Positions 1-5,164 of a stretch of DNA of 6,439 nt are shown piece after piece. The translations under genes and the position numbers were made by a program. A model generated the notes under the pieces. That model saw only the letters and a list, made by a program, of their open reading frames with translations, was not told the DNA's origin and ran no database searches. The first letter of the stretch is position 1; each line of letters opens with the position of its first letter. Source of the stretch: Pseudomonadota bacterium (GTDB lineage Bacteria; Desulfobacterota; Desulfovibrionia; Desulfovibrionales; Desulfovibrionaceae); assembly GCA_018822065.1 (NCBI GenBank), contig JAHJKV010000195.1, positions 1 through 6,439 on the forward strand. Direction: 5' to 3'.

Positions 1-654
1 CATGGCTTCGTGCACCACTCGGCCAAGGTGTTCGAGCCCCGCGGTTCGGCCCGTTCCAATTTCGAGATCATCGCGGCCCTGGCCGCCCGCCTGGACCCGC
101 CCCTGCCGTTCCCCACTGCCGAGGAGGTCCTGCGCGACGGCCTGCGGGCCAGAAACATGACCACGGAGTTGGAGGACATCCGCGCCAGGGGCTATGTGCC
201 CTCGCCGGACTACGAGCGTCCCTTCAAGGAAGGCCGCTTCCATCACCCCGACGGTCTGGCCCGGCTGGTCACCGAGGTGCACCTGGAACCCGAAGCCCCG
301 GCAGGCTATCCTCTGCGCTTGCTCTCCTTGGTTCAGAAACAGCACCTCCTGAGCCAGATTCCCGAGTCCCGGCAGACCGGCCTGCAAACCCTCAGCCTCT
401 CCTCAAAAAACCCGGTGCTCGCCAGCAACGGCGGTTCACTCGACCTTTCCCAACCTTGCTTTATGGTTACGGAATTCGGAAAGATGGAAGTGAAGGTCCA
501 AACACTCGAAACCCTCCACCCCGAAGCGGCCTACGTCCCCCGCGGCGGCTGGCTCAAAACCGGCTGGGGCTTAAACGCCCTCATCGGCCCCCACGAAGCT
601 GACCTGGCCGGCCAATGCGCCTACTACGCTCAATGGTGTCGGGTGGAGAATTGA
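1..654 (+). CDS. Molybdopterin oxidoreductase, C-terminal part (5' end outside window)
   Basis: This is the last ~217 residues of a large molybdopterin-dependent oxidoreductase (MopB / COG0243, the formate dehydrogenase, DMSO reductase and thiosulfate reductase superfamily). The frame is open from the first base, so the GTG at position 10 is an internal valine, not a start. The segment EPRGSARSNFEIIAALAARL near the left edge is typical of the stretch before the dinucleotide-binding domain. The domain follows from about YPLRLLSLVQKQHLLSQIP and ends with the family-like tail ADLAGQCAYYAQWCRVE, which would bind the bis-MGD cofactor. The catalytic residue (Cys, Ser or Sec) and any Fe-S motifs lie upstream, so substrate and export signal cannot be judged. 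It converges on the deacetylase gene, with 23 bases between the two stops and no clear terminator. The family is confident; the substrate is unknown. Confidence 0.88.
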   Translation, partial: HGFVHHSAKVFEPRGSARSNFEIIAALAARLDPPLPFPTAEEVLRDGLRARNMTTELEDIRARGYVPSPDYERPFKEGRFHHPDGLARLVTEVHLEPEAPAGYPLRLLSLVQKQHLLSQIPESRQTGLQTLSLSSKNPVLASNGGSLDLSQPCFMVTEFGKMEVKVQTLETLHPEAAYVPRGGWLKTGWGLNALIGPHEADLAGQCAYYAQWCRVEN

Positions 655-677
655 TTCGGGTCGGGGCCTGGGCCGCG

Positions 678-1469
678 TCACCGGACCATGAGCTGCCCAA
701 GGTGAGCCAGTTCCAGGCCTTTGGTGCGGCTTGCCAGTTCCAGGAAAAGGTCGAGGAAGGCGAAGGCTGCCGGGTTCATGCGCTGGTGGCGGAGCATCGC
801 CCCGCAGGTTCCTGCGGCCAGGGCGTTCTCGATCTCCATGAGCAGGGCGGTCAGTCCGGTTTCGGGGTCGGGCTCTGTGCGCGTGTGCAGGTCCGCATGG
901 ACTGGGATGTCCACAAGGGGGGCGGGGCAGGCAGGCTCTGCGTCCGTGGCACGGGAGACGGCCTGGAATCCGAGGTCCGTCAAGGCATTCAGGGTCTCGG
1001 CGTCAAGGCTGTTCCAGGGCGGGGTGAAGATGGGCAGGCTCGTGCTGTCGGTGATGTCATGCAGTCGTTCGGCTCCACGTCGCAGTTCGTCGATTTTTTC
1101 CGTAAGCGGGCGTGAGGAACCGAATTCGCTTTTCTGGCCCGTCTGTTCGTGGTTCTTGTGCCGCCAGCCGTGCTGGTGCCAGGCAAAGTCGCCCGAGGGA
1201 GCGATGCCGCTGAGCACCTTCCAGCGTTCCGGGGTGAGCCAGGCCGGGACCAGCCCCGGTGCCAGGGGTACGCGTCTGGAGGCGAACATGCCAAGCAGCC
1301 GGACCAGGCTTGCGCCCACCACAGCAACATCGTCGGTTCGGAAATGCAAGATCGCGTTGCCCCCAGCCCGCTCCATTCCTTGGTCAAGGGCTGTTTTGAG
1401 CCGGGGTCTGAGGTCGGTGGGCGGGGTGAGCCAGAGTGCGGCAATGGGGTTTTTGGCGGTCATGTTCAT
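678..1469 (-). CDS. Polysaccharide deacetylase family protein (NodB-like)
   Basis: A protein of about 263 residues with the layout of metal-dependent carbohydrate esterases of the NodB-homology/DUF2334 type. Counting from a TTG at 1508, the motifs are FRTDD (D59, D60; base and metal ligand), WHQHGWRHKNH (H111, H113, H117, H120; metal ligands), TPPWN (163-166), DIPVH (200-204) and LRHQRMN (H241). Members remove N- or O-acyl groups from polysaccharides or glycan precursors. I see no signal peptide, so it may act in the cytoplasm. The start is uncertain: ATG is possible at 1487, 1469 and 1463, and TTG at 1508, and none has a good Shine-Dalgarno sequence. I chose 1469 because the codons before it (AAA ACT GGT AAA) lack the GC-rich third positions of the rest of the gene. 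Its substrate is not shown by the neighbours. Confidence 0.85.
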   Translation of the reverse strand: MNMTAKNPIAALWLTPPTDLRPRLKTALDQGMERAGGNAILHFRTDDVAVVGASLVRLLGMFASRRVPLAPGLVPAWLTPERWKVLSGIAPSGDFAWHQHGWRHKNHEQTGQKSEFGSSRPLTEKIDELRRGAERLHDITDSTSLPIFTPPWNSLDAETLNALTDLGFQAVSRATDAEPACPAPLVDIPVHADLHTRTEPDPETGLTALLMEIENALAAGTCGAMLRHQRMNPAAFAFLDLFLELASRTKGLELAHLGQLMVR

Positions 1470-1584
1470 GTATTTACCAGTTTTCATGGCGCTCGGACAG
1501 TGGGGCAAACAAAAAAAAAGCTTGAAATGTTCGTTGCGGAAGAACCGTTTCCAGGAGGCGAGGGCTGCCAGGGGCAGGGCTTAA

Positions 1585-1685
1585 TCACACAGGGGTCACT
1601 CCATTGGCCTCGCGCAGCAGGTCGTCCAATCCCTCCGCCCGTGGCGAATGAGGCCGAGGAGTGTTTCACAGCGCGCTTCGGGTGG
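1585..1685 (-). pseudogene. Possible frameshifted C-terminal relic of a gene upstream of the deacetylase
   Basis: Read leftwards, two adjacent frames each give a protein-like stretch. One gives EARCETLLGLIRHGR at about 1679-1635. After a one-base shift near 1632-1640 the other gives EGLDDLLREANGVTPV, ending at the TGA at 1585-1587, with a TAA (1581-1583) close behind. Together they read like the end of one amphipathic C-terminus. It precedes the deacetylase on the same strand, so it could be the tail of a former operon partner. I do not recognise the family. The pieces are too short to exclude chance. Confidence 0.22.
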
Positions 1686-1742
1686 AGGGGGATATGCAGT
1701 TCAATAGGCTTCACCAAAGCTTCTGGTTCAGATTGTGAGTCG

Positions 1743-1761
1743 AGCATACCTCATGCTGAGG
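1743..1761. repeat. Interlaced short inverted repeats upstream of the sensor kinase
   Basis: AGCAT (1743-1747) and ATGCT (1753-1757) form one inverted repeat around ACCTC. Overlapping it, CCTCA (1749-1753) and TGAGG (1757-1761) form a second with a three-base loop. They lie about 110-125 bases before the predicted transcription start of the kinase, so they could be part of a regulator site. The arms are only five bases, so chance is possible. Confidence 0.22.
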
Positions 1762-1764
1762 AGA

Positions 1765-1781
1765 ACGTTCAACCACGTTCA
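1765..1781. promoter_or_regulatory. Direct repeat ACGTTCA with 10-base period, possible activator site
   Basis: ACGTTCA occurs at 1765-1771 and again at 1775-1781, exactly one helical turn apart, so both copies face the same side of the DNA. The pair lies about 90-105 bases before the predicted start of kinase transcription, where activators often bind. Tandem half-sites like this suit a response regulator dimer, but which protein binds is unknown. Confidence 0.3.
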
Positions 1782-1833
1782 GGCAACCTGTCCGGTCAAG
1801 CTAGCGAAGCGAGGCAAAAAATCAATATGTACC

Positions 1834-1862
1834 TGGACATGTCGATAGCCGGTTGCTAGACT
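1834..1862 (+). promoter_or_regulatory. Predicted sigma-70 promoter of the sensor histidine kinase gene
   Basis: TGGACA (1834-1839) matches the -35 consensus TTGACA at five of six bases. A 17-base spacer leads to TAGACT (1857-1862), four of six against TATAAT. Transcription would start near 1869, giving a leader of about 30 bases that contains the ribosome binding site. The -35 box overlaps an inverted repeat, ATGT (1827-1830) and ACAT (1837-1840), that could be a repressor site. Confidence 0.5.
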
Positions 1863-1885
1863 GAAGCTGTCTTATCGGGGGGGCT

Positions 1886-1891
1886 GAGGAG
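1886..1891 (+). promoter_or_regulatory. Ribosome binding site GAGGAG that fixes the kinase GTG start
   Basis: GAGGAG lies seven bases before the GTG at 1899, an ideal spacing. It decides in favour of this non-ATG start, which also places a basic N-terminus directly before the first membrane segment. Confidence 0.75.
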
Positions 1892-1898
1892 ATACTGC

Positions 1899-4355
1899 GT
1901 GCGTTTGCCTCTTTTTTCCAGGCTTGGAATACGTTTTTCCATCGTACAGGTGCTGATTCTCCTGGTGTCTGTGGCAATCATGGTGGCTGTTGCCGTGAAC
2001 CAGATCAGGGTTTTCGGCAGCTATGCCGTGGAGCAGAACCGGGCAAGTTTTCTGGAGCAGGCCGAGAAGCACCTCGGGGACGTGGCCCGGGAGCGAGCCC
2101 TGCACCTCCATGCCGTGTTTCGTCAGGCCGAGATCCAGACCGCGTCCATTGCCAGGCGAGTGGAGCAGGTGCTGTCAAAACGTGATTTCTATGCCCGGGA
2201 AAATTTCAACCCCGGCGAATCTTTCTCCCTTGATCCTCGAAACCGGATATTTACCAACCAGACTCGGAGTCTGGCTTCCTGCGTCTATTGGGGCAGGTCT
2301 GCGTTGTCGCCGGAGATCACCGCAGACATGACGGCTCTCTCCCACCTGGACCCCCTGCTTGAGGAGGTGCAGCGCAGCGTGCCCGGTGCCGCCGCAGCCT
2401 GGCTGATCACCTCCAATGCCATCGCGCGCTACTATCCCAACATTCACCACGTGGACCTGATGCCGCCGGTTCAGGAGTACGATTATCACGATGACCTCTG
2501 CTACCTTTTGGCCACGCCGGAACACAATCCGGAAAAAAAGGTGGCCTGGCACGAGGTCTATCAGGACTCCATGGGGCAGGGGCTGGTGATCACGGTTTCG
2601 GCTCCGGCCTATTCCGAGGCGGGCGAATTCCTGGCCTCGGCAGGCATTGATATCTCCCTAGATGCGATCCTGCGCGAGGTGGTCACACCGGAAACGGCTG
2701 GGCGCAATGATTTCAGCTTTGTGCTTGATCGGGGCGGCCAGATCATTGCCTTCCCCCTGGACCAATTGGATGCTTTCGGCCTGGAGACCAGTGGGGCCGA
2801 GGGGCAGTTGCTTGAATACAATCTGAGCGCCTCAACGATCCCTGAGGTGCGCGCCGTTGTGAACCGGATGCTGCAACATCGACCCGGTTCGGCCAGACTC
2901 TTTCTGGGGTGCGAGGAATATATCCTGGCATACCACCCCATGGGTGAACTGGGATGGACCTTCGGGCATGTCGAGCCCATGACCGAGGTGCTGGCCTCGG
3001 TGAGGCGCACCCAACTCGGCATCGGGGCGAGCCTGGACGTGGTTGTCGGTCGGTTTTTCTGGGTTGCCCTGGCGGTCCTTGCATGCACGCTGGGCGCGAT
3101 CTTGCTCTTTTTCACCTTCTCGTTGTTCCGGCCCATGTCCAGGCTGACCGCAACGGTACGCCGGGTCTCCGCCGGAGACCTGGAGGCTCGTTCCGGGGTC
3201 CGGCGGAGAGACGAACTGGGCGAGTTGGCTCTTGCCGTGGACGAGATGGCCGCCGAGATTCAGGAGCAGCGCCACTGCCTGCTGGAGGCGCGGGAAAACT
3301 ACCGGGAACTCTTCGAGGGAGCCACCTCCGGTCTTTACCGAACCACGGTAGAGGGGAAACTCCTGTCTGCCAATCGTGCTTTTGCCCATATGTTCGGTTG
3401 TGAATCCGTGGATGAATTCCACGCCTGGGCTACAGACGTTCGTGAAGTCATGTATGCAAATCCTTTGGATCGGGACAGGTTCATTACCGCCATCCAGGAA
3501 CAGAATGAGTTGCACGATTACGAAATCCGGGGTCGCCGCAGAGACGGTGCGGAATTTTGGGCAACCACCACAGTGCGCACGGTCCGTGACTCGGAGGGCG
3601 CCATCTCTTACTATGAGGGGTCGGCTGTGGACATCTCCGACCGTAAGCGGGTGGAAGAGTATCAGGCCAGGCTCTCTCAGGAACTTATCCGCATCCAGGA
3701 AGCCGAGCGACGCGGGCTCGCCCTGGAATTGCACGACAATCTGGCCCAGGACCTCTCGGCCCTCAAAATTTCCTTTGAGATGCTCCTGGATGATCAGGCC
3801 GATGTGGACCCGGCGACGCGCAGACGGGCTGAGAACTGTTCGGAACTGCTGCGCCGGTGCATCGTCGGCGTGCGCGGTATGGCCCAGGGACTGGGGCCGT
3901 TCGGCCTGGAAGAGCTGGGTCTGAAGGGAGTGCTCCGGGAATATTGCTCCCGCTTTGCCGAGGCTTCAGGCGTGGCAATGGATTTTAATGCCGCCGGGCT
4001 GGTCGGGGTGGATCTTCCGGTGGATGTTCTGGTCCATCTCTTCCGTATCGTCCAGGAGGCCTTGAACAACGTGCGCGCACATTCCAGAGCGCGTTCAGTA
4101 ACGGTCCGTCTGGTAACCTCCCATCCCAACCTTATCCTCCGGGTGGAGGACGACGGTGTCGGATTTAATGGTGTTGCCAGTTCGGAGCAGTCCCTGGGGA
4201 GCGTGCGCATGGGGTTGGTGAGTATTCGTGAACGGGGCCGGCTACTGGGAGGAAGGGCCGAGATCGATTCGGTTCCAGGCAGGGGAACCCGGGTGCTGGT
4301 CGAGATCCCTTTGTCCAGTGTGCGGCATATTGATGATGGCGATTCAATGGGCTGA
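1899..4355 (+). CDS. Membrane sensor histidine kinase, dCache-HAMP-PAS-HisKA_3-HATPase
   Basis: An 818-residue sensor kinase of the NarX/UhpB class (HisKA_3), which senses a signal outside the cell membrane and phosphorylates a NarL/FixJ-type regulator. In order: a membrane segment at about 14-34; a periplasmic double-Cache sensor at about 35-380 (note IARYYPN at 175-181 and DISLDAIL at 251-258); a second membrane segment at 385-410; HAMP at 411-463; a coiled stretch; PAS at about 466-588, ending in the PAC-like YYEGSAVDISDRK; the dimerisation box with phospho-acceptor H612 in LELHDNLAQDL; and the ATPase domain with N-box EALNN (720-724), G1 box DDGVGF (751-756), GLVSIRERG (772-780) and GRGTRV (794-799). 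All catalytic motifs are intact. dCache domains usually bind small ligands such as amino or organic acids; the ligand is unknown. The expected response regulator gene is absent. The tail after VEIPL is short, and the stop is followed directly by a truncated solute-binding protein. Confidence 0.93.
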   Translation: MRLPLFSRLGIRFSIVQVLILLVSVAIMVAVAVNQIRVFGSYAVEQNRASFLEQAEKHLGDVARERALHLHAVFRQAEIQTASIARRVEQVLSKRDFYARENFNPGESFSLDPRNRIFTNQTRSLASCVYWGRSALSPEITADMTALSHLDPLLEEVQRSVPGAAAAWLITSNAIARYYPNIHHVDLMPPVQEYDYHDDLCYLLATPEHNPEKKVAWHEVYQDSMGQGLVITVSAPAYSEAGEFLASAGIDISLDAILREVVTPETAGRNDFSFVLDRGGQIIAFPLDQLDAFGLETSGAEGQLLEYNLSASTIPEVRAVVNRMLQHRPGSARLFLGCEEYILAYHPMGELGWTFGHVEPMTEVLASVRRTQLGIGASLDVVVGRFFWVALAVLACTLGAILLFFTFSLFRPMSRLTATVRRVSAGDLEARSGVRRRDELGELALAVDEMAAEIQEQRHCLLEARENYRELFEGATSGLYRTTVEGKLLSANRAFAHMFGCESVDEFHAWATDVREVMYANPLDRDRFITAIQEQNELHDYEIRGRRRDGAEFWATTTVRTVRDSEGAISYYEGSAVDISDRKRVEEYQARLSQELIRIQEAERRGLALELHDNLAQDLSALKISFEMLLDDQADVDPATRRRAENCSELLRRCIVGVRGMAQGLGPFGLEELGLKGVLREYCSRFAEASGVAMDFNAAGLVGVDLPVDVLVHLFRIVQEALNNVRAHSRARSVTVRLVTSHPNLILRVEDDGVGFNGVASSEQSLGSVRMGLVSIRERGRLLGGRAEIDSVPGRGTRVLVEIPLSSVRHIDDGDSMG

Positions 4356-4564
4356 TTTTTAGACTCAAAATCGCCCAGGATCACCCGGACGCGGGGATTC
4401 ATATCCTCGGCTCACCTCTGTATGAAGCTTCACTCTATCATTTCCTGAACGTAAAGCATGCCGAGCTTGTCGAGTCCATAGATGCGGTATTGCGGGAGAT
4501 GGAGGAAACAGGCGTCACGGACAGTATTATCGACCAGACCATCCAAACACTTTTCGAGCAATAA
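4337..4564 (+). pseudogene. C-terminal remnant of a periplasmic solute-binding protein (SBP family 3-like)
   Basis: A frame open from 4337 to the TAA at 4562-4564 gives, from about 4361, some 67 protein-like residues: RLKIAQDHPDAGIHILGSPL, then EASLYHFLNVKHAELVESID, then AVLREMEETGVTDSIIDQ. The pattern LYHFLNxKHAELVxxIDAVLxEMExxG is characteristic of the C-terminal lobe end of family 3 (amino acid type) solute-binding proteins. A complete member has about 240-280 residues, so roughly three quarters is missing. The frame has no start codon before the homology and no ribosome binding site; the frame closes upstream with TGA at 4334-4336, inside the kinase gene. The codons are less GC-rich than those of the neighbours. 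I infer a deletion that removed the front of this gene and perhaps a response regulator between it and the kinase. Confidence 0.72.
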
Positions 4565-4567
4565 GCC

Positions 4568-4792
4568 TCAACTTTCGATTTTTTCTAGGGTGATGAGCGG
4601 TCGGCCTTCAAGGGAGGTCGATTTCTCCACGACTTGAGCCCCCTTGCTGGTAGCGATCCGCTGCACGTTTTCCACCTGGGAGGGATCGGCCTCGACCTCA
4701 AAACGGTCGCCGGGTTGGGCGTCCATCAGCTTCCAGCTGAGGTCTTTGTAGCCGCTTCAGCAATCGCGCCAGCAGTCGATCTTCACGGACAT
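4568..4792 (-). CDS. Candidate selenoprotein, TusA/SirA/YedF-like, in-frame TGA (Sec) at codon 12
   Basis: A 75-codon frame from ATG 4792-4790 to TGA 4570-4568, interrupted by TGA at 4759-4757. Read as selenocysteine (U), the protein has 74 residues: it begins MSVKIDCWRDCUSGYKDLSW and continues KLMDAQPGDRFEVEADPS, ENVQRIATSKGAQVVEKSTS and ends in ITLEKIES. Its length and pattern fit the TusA/SirA fold (about 75-80 residues): a helix ending in QPGD, a strand with EADPS, a helix NVQRIATSKG and a last strand. In TusA and YedF the motif is D-x-R-G-x-x-C-P-x-P, with the catalytic Cys six residues after the Asp; here U12 is six residues after D6, and ID-C matches the YedF start IDCRG. The prolines are lacking. 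TusA-type proteins carry persulfide sulfur; YedF-like ones co-occur with selenium metabolism. The start is fixed by AGGAG six bases upstream, overlapping the stop of the preceding gene. The alternative is a gene inactivated by a stop codon, but the preserved frame and SECIS-like hairpin argue against that. Confidence 0.65.
4723..4742 (-). promoter_or_regulatory. SECIS-like hairpin just downstream of the in-frame TGA
   Basis: On the coding strand, CC-TCAGC (4742-4736) pairs with GCTGA-(T)-GG (4730-4723) around the loop TGGAA (4735-4731). The stem has seven pairs and one bulged T. The loop begins 22 bases after the TGA and has G as its second base. Bacterial SECIS elements are described as a stem with a loop about 16-37 bases after the UGA and a G in the first two loop positions, which SelB recognises. 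All these features are met by eye; no folding was computed. Confidence 0.5.
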
Positions 4793-4798
4793 GGGGTG

Positions 4799-4803
4799 CT
4801 CCT
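4799..4803 (-). promoter_or_regulatory. Ribosome binding site AGGAG of the TGA-containing gene
   Basis: AGGAG lies six bases before ATG 4792 and shares bases with the TAG stop of the preceding gene (4804-4802, TAGGAG). This suggests coupled translation and that the short gene is under selection despite its internal TGA. Confidence 0.7.
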
Positions 4804-5110
4804 AGCGGCGTGGCCCTTCGGGGGCCTCGTCCGTTTCACATTCGCCAGCCTGTTCCCGCTTGAGCTGGCGCATCTTTTCCTTGCGGATGGCCCCGAGCAC
4901 CACGCGCAGCAGGTGATTCACGCAGTTGATGTGCAGGCTTTCCGGGGTGATGGGAGGGCTTTCCGGGAATTGTTCCAGGATGAGCGAGAGGGTGACCAGG
5001 GTCTCCTCCAGCGGATCGCCCCCGGCCCGGACCATGTCCTTGAGCGTATCTGCATACGCGTAAAGATTGTTCCAGCGACTATCGGAATAAAAACCGTTTT
5101 CTTCAGTCAT
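4802..5110 (-). CDS. Hypothetical protein, 102 residues
   Basis: I do not recognise this family. From ATG 5110-5108 it encodes a soluble, mostly helical, acidic-fronted protein: an aromatic N-terminal part (NGFYSDSRWNNLYAYADTL), a helix at about 34-48 (LEETLVTLSLILEQF), a turn rich in proline (SPPITPES), a second helix at about 60-88 and a charged tail. It has two cysteines (C63, C91), no signal peptide and no membrane segment. A TTG six bases further upstream is possible, but AGGG seven bases before the ATG supports the start given, and the TTG lies inside a hairpin stem. It sits 54 bases after the sialidase-like gene and nine bases before the candidate selenoprotein gene, with the stop overlapping that gene's ribosome binding site, so it is probably co-expressed with the selenoprotein. 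Confidence 0.8.
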   Translation of the reverse strand: MTEENGFYSDSRWNNLYAYADTLKDMVRAGGDPLEETLVTLSLILEQFPESPPITPESLHINCVNHLLRVVLGAIRKEKMRQLKREQAGECETDEAPEGPRR

Positions 5111-5112
5111 AC

Positions 5113-5134
5113 GCAAACCCTATTGGGGGTTTGC
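5113..5134 (-). promoter_or_regulatory. Perfect 8-bp hairpin covering the ribosome binding site of the 102-residue gene
   Basis: On the transcript, GCAAACCC (5134-5127), loop CCAATA (5126-5121) and GGGTTTGC (5120-5113) form an uninterrupted stem ending two bases before the ATG at 5110. The likely Shine-Dalgarno AGGG (5121-5118) lies in the loop edge and 3' arm, so folding would hide it. This would limit translation of the 102-residue gene and, by coupling, of the selenoprotein candidate. There is no T-run, so it is not a standard terminator. It could also simply stabilise or process the transcript between genes. Confidence 0.45.
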
Positions 5135-5164
5135 CGGTTCGTCAAGGCGAGGTGCCTGGCTGGT

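Larger units (their letters stand above)
1470..1898. other. Intergenic region between divergent genes
   Basis: This stretch of about 430 bases separates the deacetylase (leftward) from the sensor kinase (rightward). No intact gene is convincing here. The left part has a run of nine A at 1511-1519 (T9 on the minus strand, with no good hairpin before it). The middle holds short coding-like pieces on the minus strand, listed separately as a possible relic. The right part, from about 1740, is a regulatory zone with an inverted repeat, a 10-base-period direct repeat, a promoter and a ribosome binding site for the kinase. I found no clear promoter for the deacetylase. Confidence 0.6.

Noticed and set aside
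10..12. GTG as the start of the molybdopterin oxidoreductase gene
   Set aside because: The frame is open to the window edge and residues from the first base fit the family, so this is an internal codon.
1511..1519. T9 on the minus strand as a terminator of the possible relic gene
   Set aside because: Only a weak four-base hairpin lies upstream and it is too far from the T-run.
721..1584. Long plus-strand frames antisense to the deacetylase
   Set aside because: They are rich in serine and arginine, as expected of a shadow of a GC-rich gene; the opposite strand has conserved catalytic motifs.
1484..1747. An 87-codon minus-strand open frame upstream of the deacetylase
   Set aside because: Its translation looks non-coding. 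The protein-like pieces in this stretch lie in the two other minus-strand frames.
1834..1856. A sigma-54 promoter (GG-N10-GC) before the kinase
   Set aside because: The GG and GC pairs are not at the required spacing; the sigma-70 reading of the same bases fits better.
1149..1859. A 236-codon open frame on the plus strand spanning the deacetylase and the intergenic region
   Set aside because: It overlaps the well-supported deacetylase in antisense, has no protein-like pattern and no ribosome binding site that I can see.
4757..4759. Sequencing error or simple nonsense mutation as the explanation of the in-frame TGA
   Set aside because: It cannot be excluded, but the position matches the catalytic Cys site of TusA, the hairpin matches SECIS geometry, and the downstream frame is intact.
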